This document shows positions 16,225 to 25,313 of a DNA stretch of 64,000 nt, in pieces. The first letter of the stretch is position 1. Every line of letters begins with the position of its first letter. The position numbers and the translations under genes are program-made. The notes below the pieces were generated by a model that had not been told where the DNA came from, ran no database searches, and worked only from the letters and a program-made list of their open reading frames with translations. The DNA comes from a bacterium (lineage in GTDB: Bacteria; Sysuimicrobiota; Sysuimicrobiia; Sysuimicrobiales; Humicultoraceae), in the NCBI GenBank assembly GCA_031082185.1, contig JAVHLI010000005.1, positions 62,001-126,000 on the forward strand. Reading direction: 5' to 3'.

Positions 16225-16252
16225 ATTATATCACCCATCAGAGTGGGGTCAA
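16225..16252 (-). promoter_or_regulatory. Promoter of the T-box/tRNA-Ala/ilvE-leuS transcript
   Basis: Minus strand TTGACC (16252-16247), 16-base spacer, perfect TATAAT (16230-16225). Transcription should begin near 16218. The -35 overlaps the stop codon of the adenosine-specific kinase gene. Its strength resembles the tRNA-Gln promoter at 55651-55680 (same TTGACC and TATAAT), consistent with driving a tRNA as well as a leader. Confidence 0.8.
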
Positions 16253-16737
16253 GCCAGCTTGTAGCCAAAACGCCGTAGCAAATCCTTGCGCCACGAGATC
16301 TCTGCGTCGTCCTCCACGCCCAGCGGCTTGAACCCGTCCAGCACTCCCACGACCCCGCGCTGATCCCCTTCCTCGGCGACGATCGCCTGAAGAGGGTTCG
16401 CCGTGGCCGCGAACAGGTGCACTACTTCTGGACAGGCCTTGACAGCGTGGAGCACGTTGATCGGGAAGAACCCCTCGCCGAGCACGATGACGAAGATGTG
16501 ACCGCAGCCCAGCGCCAGCACGTTCCGCACCGCCAGGGCGATGAGCCCTTCGTCCGTGCCGGATTTCCGCACCAACCGCTTCCCGCTGGCCTCCGAGAAA
16601 GCCAGGCCGAACTTGATGCCCGGCACCGCGGTGACCAGGGCTTCGTGAAGATCCTCAACAGTCTTGATGAAATGGGACTGGCCCAGGATGACGTTGTGGC
16701 TCTCAAGCTTCTCGATGGGGACAAGTATGAGCTCCAT
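16249..16737 (-). CDS. Adenosine-specific kinase family protein (PF04008)
   Basis: 162 aa from the ATG at 16737, where the family's MELxLVPIEK opening begins; a GTG at 16755 would add six residues. Conserved text: ESHNVILGQSHFIKTVEDL, GIKFGLAFSEASGKRLVR, HIFVIVLGEGFFPINVLHAVK and LFAATANPLQAIVAE. The family is named from an archaeal structure; its physiological reaction is poorly established. It is the last gene of the sdh run, 51 bp after sdhB. The T-box promoter begins at its stop codon. Confidence 0.88.
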   Translation of the reverse strand: MELILVPIEKLESHNVILGQSHFIKTVEDLHEALVTAVPGIKFGLAFSEASGKRLVRKSGTDEGLIALAVRNVLALGCGHIFVIVLGEGFFPINVLHAVKACPEVVHLFAATANPLQAIVAEEGDQRGVVGVLDGFKPLGVEDDAEISWRKDLLRRFGYKLA

Positions 16738-16788
16738 GGGCACATTGTAGACCACGGCCCTGCCGCCTGTGAACCCACAGGCCCGGGC

Positions 16789-17637
16789 CTAGACCGACGG
16801 AGGGGGCGCCTTGGGGCGCTCTGCCGCCTCCGGCGTTCGGTAACCTTCGGGGAACGCGGGCACCACCTGCGCCGGCGCGCGGTGCGGAGGCCCCACAAAC
16901 AGGCTGCGTTTGAGAAGCTGGATGGCCAGCGCCGGATCCACACCCTTGGGGCACGCCTCGCTGCACGCCCCGGCCAGATGGCAGCCGAAGGCTCCGTGGG
17001 ACGCGTCCACCACACCTGCCCGTTTGCTCAGGCCCTCGTCGCGGTTGTCAGCCACGTACCTGTAGACCTGACCCAGCGCCTGTGGCCCCAGGAATTGCTC
17101 GGTGGTGCCAACCGTGGGGCATGCCGCCAGGCAGAGGCTGCACTTCAGGCAGTAGGTGAACTGCACGTAGCGTGCAAGTTCCTCCGGCGTCTGCTGAAAC
17201 TCACGCGTCGGCGACTCCATCTCCGCCTCGTCGCCCCGCATGATGTAGGGGAGCACGGCCCGATGCCTGTGGAAGGTCGGTGCCAGGTCGGGCACCAGGT
17301 CCTTGATTGCATCGTGGTTGGGGAGCGGCGCCACCTCAACTACGGGTCCCAGCTCGCTGACCTGGGTGTTGCATGCCAGGCGGGGCTTCCCGTTGATGAA
17401 CATTCCACACGAGCCGCAGACGCCCATTCGGCACGAGCATCGGAACGCCAGCGATCCGTCCTGCTCCTCCTTGACCGCGAACAGCGCGTCCAGCACGGTC
17501 ATGCCCGGCAGGATCTTCACCTTCCACTCCTGCGGCCGCGCCGCTCTGTCCCGCTCGGGATCGTAGCGCGCCACCCTCAGCGTCAGGATGCCACCTTCGG
17601 GAACGCCGCCTTCGGGATTGCCGGTCATCTCCGCCAT
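16789..17637 (-). CDS. sdhB: Succinate dehydrogenase iron-sulfur subunit
   Basis: 282 aa. N-terminal [2Fe-2S] ferredoxin domain with C-x4-C-x2-C-x11-C (FRCSCRMGVCGSC...LACNT). The C-terminal domain has the 4Fe motif CLKCSLCLAACP and the third-cluster motif C-x5-C-x3-CPKG. Carries electrons from SdhA flavin to membrane quinone. About 35 residues longer than E. coli SdhB, with a Pro-rich C-terminal tail. 13 bp after sdhD. Confidence 0.94.
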   Translation of the reverse strand: MAEMTGNPEGGVPEGGILTLRVARYDPERDRAARPQEWKVKILPGMTVLDALFAVKEEQDGSLAFRCSCRMGVCGSCGMFINGKPRLACNTQVSELGPVVEVAPLPNHDAIKDLVPDLAPTFHRHRAVLPYIMRGDEAEMESPTREFQQTPEELARYVQFTYCLKCSLCLAACPTVGTTEQFLGPQALGQVYRYVADNRDEGLSKRAGVVDASHGAFGCHLAGACSEACPKGVDPALAIQLLKRSLFVGPPHRAPAQVVPAFPEGYRTPEAAERPKAPPPSV

Positions 17638-17650
17638 CTCACCCTACCCC

Positions 17651-18013
17651 TCAGTGGCGCGCGGCCTGCACTGCCACCGCTACGCCGTAGACAAGCACCG
17701 CCAGCCCGAAGATCACCACGCCCGTGTTGATGAATCGCACCGCCCTCGGGGTGCCCCAGATCTCCCCCAGGACGCCCCTCAGGCCGTAGAGACCGTGGTA
17801 GAGGGCGAAACCCAGCAGCAAGACGTACATGCTCGCCCAGGCCGCACCCCGGCCACGCTCGACCACCGACGAGAAAGACATCGCCGGCTCCCTGGCCCAC
17901 CCCAGGAGAGCAAGGATGCCGGCATAGTGCATCAATCCCATGTGCAGGGAAAGGAGCACAAGCAGGCCCGCACCGCATATCAGGTGTAACGCCCACAGCC
18001 TGGATTCCCTCAC
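17651..18013 (-). CDS. sdhD: Succinate dehydrogenase membrane anchor subunit
   Basis: 120 aa from a GTG at 18013, preceded by a good AGGAAGG site; the open frame upstream of it is spurious. Three hydrophobic helices are visible (HLICGAGLLVLLSLHMGLMHYAGI, ASMYVLLLGFALYHGLYGLRGVLG, VIFGLAVLVYGVAV). The His residues in helices one and two are candidate haem/quinone-site ligands. Second membrane subunit, lying between sdhC and sdhB. Confidence 0.82.
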   Translation of the reverse strand: MRESRLWALHLICGAGLLVLLSLHMGLMHYAGILALLGWAREPAMSFSSVVERGRGAAWASMYVLLLGFALYHGLYGLRGVLGEIWGTPRAVRFINTGVVIFGLAVLVYGVAVAVQAARH

Positions 18014-18030
18014 GGCCCTTCCTCCCCCAC

Positions 18031-18522
18031 CTACTTGGTCAACAGATCCCACACCCCGGCCGCAAGCAAAGCTCCAGCCAGGACCATCAACACTACCACC
18101 ATCCTGCGTTGGCGGTGCAGTGCCATCGGATAGGGGTAGACCGGGTGCCCGGGCCTGCCGAGCGCGCAGCCCAGATGGCCGAACAGCAGCCGGAAACCGT
18201 TGATGGCATGAAACACGAACGCGGCGAGCACCAGGATCTCGCCTGCGACGAAGACCGGGCGTGACAAAATGGCCATCGTCTGCTGCCATGCATCCGGACC
18301 CTGCAGCCGCCGGCCGGTAACCCAGACGTGCAGCGGCAGGTACAGAATCAGCCCCAGCCCACAGAGGCGATGGAGGATGTACAGGTACCTTTCTGCCGGA
18401 TACCGGCCGGCGTAAACCCAACCCCGCAGACCGAGCCGCATGCTCAGTCGTGATGGTGTCGGAGTCCGTATCGGGGTCTGTGCCTCAGCTGCCATGGCTC
18501 CACCCTGCCTGATAGACGACAT
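18031..18522 (-). CDS. sdhC: Succinate dehydrogenase cytochrome b556 subunit
   Basis: 163 aa. Begins at an ATG overlapping the sdhA stop (TGATG). A 30-residue cytoplasmic leader is followed by the SdhC helix I YLYILHRLCGLGLILYLPLHVWV, helix II with AAFVFHAINGFRLLFGHLG (the H-x-x-x-G-x-R haem-ligand helix), and a third helix near the end. Binds haem b and quinone with sdhD. Confidence 0.87.
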   Translation of the reverse strand: MSSIRQGGAMAAEAQTPIRTPTPSRLSMRLGLRGWVYAGRYPAERYLYILHRLCGLGLILYLPLHVWVTGRRLQGPDAWQQTMAILSRPVFVAGEILVLAAFVFHAINGFRLLFGHLGCALGRPGHPVYPYPMALHRQRRMVVVLMVLAGALLAAGVWDLLTK

Positions 18523-20234
18523 CAGTACTTGCGCTCCACGGGCTTCCAGGTCGTGATCGTGACCGGTGTGTAGGCGAGTCGCGGCCCGGCCTCGCTGTGG
18601 GTCGCCTGCGTGTGCGCTAGCCAGCGCTCGTCATCGCGATCAGGGTAGTCACGACGGGCGTGGCTCCCCCTGGACTCCGTCCGCTCAAGCGCCCCCATTA
18701 TGACCATCTCCGCCAGGTCCAACAGGTTCTGCACTTCAACTGCGGAGCTCAGGTCCGTATTGTATACCCAGCTACGGTCGTCCAGGTGGATGCGGCCCAT
18801 CCGGTCGCGGAGCTCCCGCACCTCGTTGAGCGCCGCCCCCAGACCCTGCGCGTCGCGGTAGACGCCCACCTTCTCGTCCATCAGAAGCCGCAGGCGCGCG
18901 CGGATCTGATGGTGGTTCTCCGGTCCGCACGCCTCCAGCAGACCCGCCAATCTGGCCCGCTCTTCCGCGGCCTCGGACAGCGGCGGATCGGGCAGGGTGC
19001 GCTCCTTGTTGGCCCAGTTGGCGGCCTCTCGGCCGGTGATGGCGCCCCACACCAGGCACTCGGCGGTGGAGTTGGTTCCCAGCCGGTTGGCCCCATGGAG
19101 CGACATGCAGGCCGCCTCGCCGGCAGCCCAGACCCCTGCCACCGGCGTCTGGCCATTGATGTCGGTAGAGATGCCCCCCATCGAGTAGTGCGCCGCCGGC
19201 CTCACAGGCAACGACCCGTCAATAGGGTCAATGCCGTTGAACTTTATGGCCACCTCGCGGATCAGGGGCAGCCTCTCGAGGATGCGATCGCGTCCCAGGT
19301 GCGTCAGGTCCAGCTCCACGTATTCGAGGCCACTGGCGTGCATGAAGCCCCGCCCGGCCTCGATCTCGGTCATCTCGGCCCGCGAGATGATGTCGCGTGG
19401 AGCCAGCTCCATCATCTTGGCGGCGTAGTCCTCCAGGAAACGGCGCCGGTCCCGGTTCATCAGGTGGCCACCCTCTCCCCTGGCGGCCTCGGTGATCAGA
19501 ATCCCCGAAGGCACCAGACCGGTCGGGTGAAACTGCACGAACTCCATGTCCTTCAGCGGGAGACCGGCCCGGTAGGCCATAACCATCCCGTCGCCGGTCA
19601 CCGCATGGGAGTACGTGGTGAAGCCGTAGAGCCGGCAGCACCCTCCGGTGGCAATGATCAGGGCCTTGGCCCGCAGCAGGGCGAACTCGCCGGTGGTGAG
19701 ATCCCAGGCAGTCAGCCCGGCAAAGACGCCGTTGTGCACGATCATGCGCGTCGCCATCCACTCCTCGTATCGTGCGACGCTGCGATACTGCTGTATCGTG
19801 TCGTAGAGGGTCTGCATCTCAAAGAACCCGGTCTTGTCGGCGGCAAACGTGGCCCTGGGGAAGGTATGGCCGCCGAAGGCCCGCTGGTCGAGGCGACCGT
19901 CCTGCCGCCTGGACCACGGCGTCCCCCAATGATCGAGGCGCAGGATCTCCTGCGGGGCGGCTTCCACGAATCGCGACACAACGTCCTGGTCGGCGAGGAA
20001 GTCGCTGCCCTTGATGGTGTCCCAGGCGTGCAACTCCAGGCTGTCCCCTTCTTCGGGGTGCAGCACCGCGCCTGTGCCGCCCTCGGCGCACACGGAGTGG
20101 GCCCGCATGAACTGCCCCTTTGAGAGAATCGCCAGGTCCAGGTCTCCGCGCGAGGCGCGCAGGACCTCGAGGGCCGCTCGAAGACCGGCCAGTCCGCTTC
20201 CCAGGATCAGCACGTCATGGGTATAGGTCTGCAC
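18522..20234 (-). CDS. sdhA: Succinate dehydrogenase flavoprotein subunit
   Basis: 570 aa. FAD-binding GSGLAGLRAALE near the N-terminus; the covalent-FAD histidine is H46 in MRAHSVCAEGG. Active-site region HPTGLVPSGILITEAARGEGG and C-terminal helical domain are intact. Oxidises succinate to fumarate in the cycle. Fumarate reductase cannot be excluded by sequence. Order here is sdhA-sdhC-sdhD-sdhB, starting 46 bp after mogA. Confidence 0.94.
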   Translation of the reverse strand: MQTYTHDVLILGSGLAGLRAALEVLRASRGDLDLAILSKGQFMRAHSVCAEGGTGAVLHPEEGDSLELHAWDTIKGSDFLADQDVVSRFVEAAPQEILRLDHWGTPWSRRQDGRLDQRAFGGHTFPRATFAADKTGFFEMQTLYDTIQQYRSVARYEEWMATRMIVHNGVFAGLTAWDLTTGEFALLRAKALIIATGGCCRLYGFTTYSHAVTGDGMVMAYRAGLPLKDMEFVQFHPTGLVPSGILITEAARGEGGHLMNRDRRRFLEDYAAKMMELAPRDIISRAEMTEIEAGRGFMHASGLEYVELDLTHLGRDRILERLPLIREVAIKFNGIDPIDGSLPVRPAAHYSMGGISTDINGQTPVAGVWAAGEAACMSLHGANRLGTNSTAECLVWGAITGREAANWANKERTLPDPPLSEAAEERARLAGLLEACGPENHHQIRARLRLLMDEKVGVYRDAQGLGAALNEVRELRDRMGRIHLDDRSWVYNTDLSSAVEVQNLLDLAEMVIMGALERTESRGSHARRDYPDRDDERWLAHTQATHSEAGPRLAYTPVTITTWKPVERKY

Positions 20235-20280
20235 GCTTTGCCTCCAGTTCGTCCATCTTGTCCTCTAGCCGGAGCTCGTC

Positions 20281-20814
20281 CTAGTGGGAGCCCATGCGGT
20301 GATCCTTTCCCCAGACCCCCGCATCTCCTCCTGCCATCTGCACAGCGTGAGGGAGAACCGGAAGCAGTATCTCCAGCCACTCCCGCACGGCCGCAGGGCT
20401 TCCAGGGAGGTTGATTACGAGGGTTCTGCCGCGGATCCCGGCCGCGGCCCGCGACAACATTGCCAGCGGCGTGCGGTCCAGTGTGCGGATCCGCGCGGCT
20501 TCCACCAGTCCAGGCGCCAGCCGGTCGCATACCGCGAGCGTGGCCTCAGGCGTCACGTCCCGGGGCGAGAACCCGCTGCCTCCCGTGGTCAAGATCAACG
20601 CCACCCTGTCCTCATCGGCGTACCGAATCAGGGCGCGGCTGATGGCCTCCCGATCGTCCTCCAGGACCTCTCGGCGCACAACCAGGGCTCCAAGCGCGAC
20701 CAGCGCATAGGCGATCGCCTCTCCGCTGGTGTCGGTGCCATGACCGCGTGCCACCGTATCGGAGAGGGTCAGGATGGCGACCGGAACTCCTTCCAGCGAT
20801 GCCCTTCCGGTCAC
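20281..20814 (-). CDS. mogA: Molybdopterin adenylyltransferase-type MogA/MoaB protein
   Basis: 177 aa. MoCF-binding fold with [13 protein letters not shown] at the start, the [18 protein letters not shown] loop that holds molybdopterin and ATP, and [15 protein letters not shown] near the end. Adenylates molybdopterin before metal insertion by MoeA. MogA and MoaB are hard to separate by sequence. Overlaps moaC by 4 bp; moeA, moaC and mogA form one unit. Confidence 0.9.
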   Translation of the reverse strand: MTGRASLEGVPVAILTLSDTVARGHGTDTSGEAIAYALVALGALVVRREVLEDDREAISRALIRYADEDRVALILTTGGSGFSPRDVTPEATLAVCDRLAPGLVEAARIRTLDRTPLAMLSRAAAGIRGRTLVINLPGSPAAVREWLEILLPVLPHAVQMAGGDAGVWGKDHRMGSH

Positions 20815-21317
20815 GGCTGCTCTCCAGCTCGCCGGTACGTACCGCTGCGCCCACCGCGCTTGTGCACCAGGCGCACGTTTTCAATCGTCATCCCACGGTC
20901 AACCGCCTTGCACATATCGTAGACTGTAAGGGCCGCCCCCACCACCGCGGCCAGGGCCTCCATCTCCACGCCGGTGGGTCCGACAGAGCGGGCCGTTGCC
21001 TCTATGGCAACCAGACACCTGGAGGCGTCCGGGACAGCGCGCACCGCCACGTCGGTGAGCGCAATCGGATGGCAGAGCGGGATCAGATCCGAGGTGTGCT
21101 TGGCGGCCATGACGCCGGCCACCTGCGCCAGTCCCAGCACATCGCCTTTGGTCATGCGGTCGGCCACGATGAGATCGAGGGTCGCCGGCAGCATTCGAAC
21201 TTCGCCGCGCGCCACGGCCACGCGGGCGGTCGCCGGCTTGGCAGAAACATCCACCATGCGGGCGTGGCCGGCCCGATCCACGTGCGTGAGCGCGCGCCTC
21301 CTGGGGGAACCTTTCAT
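20811..21317 (-). CDS. moaC: Cyclic pyranopterin monophosphate synthase
   Basis: 168 aa. Acts with MoaA to convert GTP to cyclic pyranopterin monophosphate, the first step of molybdenum cofactor synthesis. Conserved [34 protein letters not shown] and [10 protein letters not shown]. The LCHP and ME(A)L motifs contain active-site residues. No moaA in this window. Overlaps both neighbours by 4 bp. Confidence 0.95.
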   Translation of the reverse strand: MKGSPRRRALTHVDRAGHARMVDVSAKPATARVAVARGEVRMLPATLDLIVADRMTKGDVLGLAQVAGVMAAKHTSDLIPLCHPIALTDVAVRAVPDASRCLVAIEATARSVGPTGVEMEALAAVVGAALTVYDMCKAVDRGMTIENVRLVHKRGGRSGTYRRAGEQP

Positions 21318-22552
21318 GTCAGAAGCCGGACCTCGACCTCCTCGCCCTCTCCTGGTCCTATCTCACCAGCAGGGACGACGACGATCCCATCCGCGCGCGC
21401 CATGGAGGTAAGGATCTGGGATCCGGCGGGCAGGGGCACGGCCCAGATTCCGTCCGGCCGCGACTCCAGCCTGACGCGCCGGTGGTCCTCCCTCACCCGT
21501 GCCGAGGGCAGCCCTTCGAAGAGCCGTGCCCGCACCAGGCCCCATGGGCGGGATCCGGGATCCATCCCCAGCATCGTTTCCAGCACCGGACGCGCGAAGA
21601 GGTCGAAGATCACGAGCGCCGAGACCGGGTTGCCGGGCAGGCCGATCACAGAGACGGTTCCGGCCGCGGCCAGCACCGTGGGTTTGCCGGGCCGCACCGC
21701 GATGCCGTGCACCACGATCCCAGGTGGGCCTAGAGCCTCTATGGCCTCCACCGCAAGGTCATGCTCTCCCACCGATGAGCCACCGGAAACCAGCAGCATG
21801 TCATGGCCCACCAGCGCGCTGCGCAGAGCGGCCACGATCGCCGGGCGGTCATCGCCCACGATCCCGCAGACCGTGGGCACACCGCCGGCCGCTTCCACCG
21901 CACCGGCAAGTGCCGCCGTGTTCATGTCGCGCACGCGGCCCGACGTCAGCGGAGCTCCGGCCGGCACCAGTTCGTCGCCGGTGGCGAGTATCGCCACGCG
22001 CGGGGGCAGAAAGACCCTAACGGACTCCAGTCCCTGGCCGGCCAGTAGCCCCAGGTCGGCCGGTCGGAGTTTCCACCCGCGGCGCAGCACGAGCTCGCCG
22101 GCGCGGATGTCGGCTCCGCGTGCCACCACGTTCTCCCCGGTGAAGGCGGGGCGTGATACGAGCAGACCCTCCCCCTCCGCCGTCGCGTGCTCCTGCATAA
22201 CCACCGCGTCGGCGCCGGCAGGCAACATCCCTCCGGTGGGAATCCGCACCGCTCCGCCCGGGGGCACAGAGACATCCGCGGCGACGCCCATATGAACCTC
22301 GCCAGAGGGCTGCAGGAACACCGGCCGGCCTGGAGCCGCGGCGGCCAGGTCGGAAGCGCGCACCGCCCACCCATCCATGGTAGAACGGTCGAAGGGCGGC
22401 AGGTCCGTGGATGCAACCGCGTCTTCGGCCAGTACGCGGCCGAGCGCCGCCCGCAGGGGCACGCGCTCGGTGCCGCGCGGACCCGGCCGCAGGACGGCCG
22501 CGTACCGGGCGCGGGCATCGTCCGGCCCAATCAACCGGGTGAACGCCTTCAC
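21314..22552 (-). CDS. moeA: Molybdopterin molybdenumtransferase
   Basis: 412 aa with the four MoeA domains: the N-terminal [19 protein letters not shown] segment, the [16 protein letters not shown] region, the MPT-binding domain with [33 protein letters not shown] and GLPGNPVSA, and a small C-terminal barrel ending in an acidic tail. Inserts molybdate into adenylated molybdopterin. 13 bp after kbl. Confidence 0.95.
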   Translation of the reverse strand: MKAFTRLIGPDDARARYAAVLRPGPRGTERVPLRAALGRVLAEDAVASTDLPPFDRSTMDGWAVRASDLAAAAPGRPVFLQPSGEVHMGVAADVSVPPGGAVRIPTGGMLPAGADAVVMQEHATAEGEGLLVSRPAFTGENVVARGADIRAGELVLRRGWKLRPADLGLLAGQGLESVRVFLPPRVAILATGDELVPAGAPLTSGRVRDMNTAALAGAVEAAGGVPTVCGIVGDDRPAIVAALRSALVGHDMLLVSGGSSVGEHDLAVEAIEALGPPGIVVHGIAVRPGKPTVLAAAGTVSVIGLPGNPVSALVIFDLFARPVLETMLGMDPGSRPWGLVRARLFEGLPSARVREDHRRVRLESRPDGIWAVPLPAGSQILTSMARADGIVVVPAGEIGPGEGEEVEVRLLT

Positions 22553-22565
22553 GTGAAGCGTCAGA

Positions 22566-23756
22566 TCAGGCCACCCCCACGGCGCGGGCGGCCCGCGCGA
22601 ACGCCTCCAGCGCCCGATCCAGATGCTCCCTGGTGTGCTCTGCGGTCACGATCGTGCGCACCCGCGCGCGGCCTCGAGGCACGGTCGGATGGACGATCCC
22701 CACCGCGAAAACACCCTCTTCGAACAACCGGTCGGAGAACTGGAGGGCGCGCAGCTCATCCCCAACGATAACCGGTGTGATCGGCGTTTCGCTTATCCCG
22801 ATATCGAACCCCGACCCACGCAGGCCTTCCTTGAAGTACCGGGCGTTCTCCCATAACCGGGATATCAGTTCAGGGCACCGCTGCACCAGCCGCACGCCGG
22901 CCAGGGCAGAGGCGGCCACCGACGGGGGGTGCGAGGTGGAAAAGAGCAGGGGCCGGGCGCGGTGCATCAGCAGATCCACGAGATTCCGGCTGCCGGCCAC
23001 GTAGCCCCCGAGGCCGGCGAACGCCTTGGAGAGCGTGCCCACCTGGATGTGCACCCGACCGTGCAGATCAAAATGGTCCACGGTGCCGCGGCCGTCTCGT
23101 CCCAGCACGCCGCTGGCGTGGGCGTCGTCCACCATCATGATGGCGCCGAACTCCTCGGCGGCCTCAACCAGCGCCCGCAGCGGCGCGATGTCACCGTCCA
23201 TGCTGAACACGCCGTCTGTAATAAGGAGCACCCGGCGGGCGCCGCGGCACTCATCCAACATGTGGCGCGCGGCCCCGACGTCCCCGTGTGGGAAGACCTT
23301 CTTGTCCGCGCCGGAGAGCCGGCAGCCGTCAATGATGCTGGCGTGATTCAGCTCGTCGCTCACCACCACATCCTCCCGGCCCAGCAGCGCGGCAACGGTG
23401 CCGGCGTTGGCCGTGAAACCGGACTGGAAGAGCAGCGCGGCCTCGGTGTGCTTGAAGGCGGCCAGTTCCGCTTCCAGTTGCTGGTGGATCGCCATGTTGC
23501 CCGCGATGGTTCGTACCGCGCCAGACCCCACGCCGGTGGTGGCGATGGCCTCCAGAGCTGCAGCCTTCAGGGCAGGATGGTTGGCCAGACCCAGGTAGTT
23601 GTTGGAGGCCAGGTTGATGAGCTCGCGCCCGTCGTAACGCGCGACCGCGGACTGTGCGCCCTCAAGGAGCCGGGGCCAGCGCCACAGACCCTTCGAGCGG
23701 AGCTCCTGAAGCTCGCTGTCCACAAACGCAAGGGGATGTCCCGGGTCAGCGCTCAA
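22566..23756 (-). CDS. kbl: Glycine C-acetyltransferase (KBL)
   Basis: 396 aa alpha-oxoamine synthase. Converts 2-amino-3-ketobutyrate plus CoA to glycine and acetyl-CoA. LINLASNNYLGLANHP, MVDDAHASGVLG and the PLP lysine in GTLSKAFAGLGG are visible. It could resemble BioF, but the tdh gene just upstream (11 bp overlap) makes the threonine pathway the better reading. The start is a TTG at 23756 inside the tdh 3' end; a GTG at 23723 is an alternative. Confidence 0.88.
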   Translation of the reverse strand: MSADPGHPLAFVDSELQELRSKGLWRWPRLLEGAQSAVARYDGRELINLASNNYLGLANHPALKAAALEAIATTGVGSGAVRTIAGNMAIHQQLEAELAAFKHTEAALLFQSGFTANAGTVAALLGREDVVVSDELNHASIIDGCRLSGADKKVFPHGDVGAARHMLDECRGARRVLLITDGVFSMDGDIAPLRALVEAAEEFGAIMMVDDAHASGVLGRDGRGTVDHFDLHGRVHIQVGTLSKAFAGLGGYVAGSRNLVDLLMHRARPLLFSTSHPPSVAASALAGVRLVQRCPELISRLWENARYFKEGLRGSGFDIGISETPITPVIVGDELRALQFSDRLFEEGVFAVGIVHPTVPRGRARVRTIVTAEHTREHLDRALEAFARAARAVGVA

Positions 23757-24777
23757 TGGTCAATATCACCTTCCCCGCCGCTCCCGACTCCAACCGCTCG
23801 AAGGCCTCTTCAAACCGTTCCAGCGGAAGTCGGTCGGTGATGATGGGCCTGATGTCCAGCCCCTGGCGGAGCATCGCGCTCATCTGCTCCCAGGTCTGCC
23901 ACATCAGGCGACCAAAGATACCCTTCAAACGTACCTCCTTGAAGATCACCAGGTTGACCAGGTCCAGCTCGACCGGCGCTCCGGGCAGGCCCAGCAGCCC
24001 CACCCAACCGCCGCCCCGCACCGCCTGCAGCGCATCCCGGATGCCGGACGGGTGGCCCGACATCTCCAAGACCGCATCGGCACCGCTGCCGCCGGTCCGC
24101 TCGCGGACGCGCTCGGCGACGCCGCCATCGCGCGCGTCCAGCACCAGATCGGCGCCCATCCTGCGGGCCAGTGCCAGGCGGCTCTCAGTAACGTCGGACG
24201 CGATCACCACCCCGGCGCCTGCCATCTTGCAGACGGGAATCGCCATCAGCCCTATGGGACCGCAGCCGGTTATGAGAACGGTCCGGCCGGCCAGCTCGGT
24301 CGCCATAGCCGTATGGACCGCGTTACCGAGCGGATCCATTATCGCGGCCACTTCGAATGGGATCCCTGGATCCAGTGGCCAGGCGTTGCCGGCCGGCAGC
24401 ACCACGTACTCTGCGAACGCTCCGTCGCAATCGATCCCGATGATCTCGAGCCGCTGACAGATGTGCGGCTGGCCTCCGAGGCAAAGGGCGCAGCACCCGC
24501 AGGCGACGTGGCACTCGCCCGCCACCCGATCGCCTGCCTTGACGGTGTTCACGTCCTCGCCGGTCGCCACGACCGTGCCGCAGAACTCGTGCCCTATCAC
24601 GCGAGGGGGCCGAATGCGCGACTGCGCCCAGGGGTCCCACTTGTAGATGTGCAGGTCGGTGCCGCAGATGCCGGCAGCGGCAACCCGAATCAGTACCTGG
24701 CCCGGGCCGGGGGCCGGGACCGGTAGTTCTACGAGTTCGCAGCCTGGCCCGGGTTTCGTCTTGACCAACGCTCGCAT
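23746..24777 (-). CDS. tdh: L-threonine 3-dehydrogenase
   Basis: 343 aa zinc-dependent medium-chain dehydrogenase. Oxidises threonine to 2-amino-3-ketobutyrate with NAD. Catalytic zinc residues in GICGTD and GHEF; structural zinc cysteines in the CGCCALC...HIC loop; NAD-binding TGCGPIGLMAI. Threonine dehydrogenase specificity is supported by HIYKWDPWAQSRI and by the overlapping kbl gene. No clear ribosome site precedes the ATG. Confidence 0.92.
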   Translation of the reverse strand: MRALVKTKPGPGCELVELPVPAPGPGQVLIRVAAAGICGTDLHIYKWDPWAQSRIRPPRVIGHEFCGTVVATGEDVNTVKAGDRVAGECHVACGCCALCLGGQPHICQRLEIIGIDCDGAFAEYVVLPAGNAWPLDPGIPFEVAAIMDPLGNAVHTAMATELAGRTVLITGCGPIGLMAIPVCKMAGAGVVIASDVTESRLALARRMGADLVLDARDGGVAERVRERTGGSGADAVLEMSGHPSGIRDALQAVRGGGWVGLLGLPGAPVELDLVNLVIFKEVRLKGIFGRLMWQTWEQMSAMLRQGLDIRPIITDRLPLERFEEAFERLESGAAGKVILTIER

Positions 24778-24887
24778 TACTCAATGACTTCGACACGACG
24801 CGCACACCACTCCTGCGTGGGACGGCAGGAGGGCTCCCGGCACCGCGGCGAAGGAAGGCGCACAAACGCCCCCCCTTGGAGGCCGAC

Positions 24888-25292
24888 ATGAAGTATCTGT
24901 TACACCCGCTGGCAGTCCACTTCCCCGTGGCCCTCTGGCTCACGAGCGCCCTGCTCGACCTGCTCTACGTTCGCACGAGGGACCTCTTCCACTTCCGCGC
25001 CGCGCGGGGACTCATAGGATTGGGGCTGTTGGGAGCATTGGTCTCGGTCGCCACAGGCTTCGCGGACGCGCTGCCGCTCGTAGCAGAGGGCGTAGGACAA
25101 GTCTTCGTGGACCGCCACAGGGTTCACCAGGTCTTCGCCTATCTTGCGACGCTGCTGTACACCGTCAGCTTCCTGATCCGCTGGCGGCGGCCGAGCGTGG
25201 GAGGCGCCGTCGTTGCCGCGCTGATGGTGGCAGGCGCCGTGCTCATCGCGGTAACGGGGTGGCTTGGGGGCGAGCTCCGGCTGGCAATGTGA
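24888..25292 (+). CDS. DUF2231-type membrane protein
   Basis: 134 aa. ATG at 24888 has a GGAGG at 24878-24882. The opening HPLAVHFPVALWLTSALLDLL is typical of DUF2231 proteins; four transmembrane helices follow with DRHRVHQVFAY between the second and third, and a short TGWLGGELRLAM end. The conserved histidines near membrane faces suggest cofactor or metal binding, but no function is known. A lone plus-strand gene between tdh (divergent) and livF (convergent, 21 bp apart). Confidence 0.78.
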   Translation: MKYLLHPLAVHFPVALWLTSALLDLLYVRTRDLFHFRAARGLIGLGLLGALVSVATGFADALPLVAEGVGQVFVDRHRVHQVFAYLATLLYTVSFLIRWRRPSVGGAVVAALMVAGAVLIAVTGWLGGELRLAM

Positions 25293-25313
25293 GGGGCCTC
25301 CAGAAGGGCACCT

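Noticed and set aside
18660-20123. 487-codon plus-strand frame inside sdhA
   Set aside because: Antisense of a clear SdhA; no motif or ribosome site.
20748-22295. 515-codon plus-strand frame over moaC and moeA
   Set aside because: Ser/Pro/Arg-rich shadow; the minus strand carries intact MoaC and MoeA.
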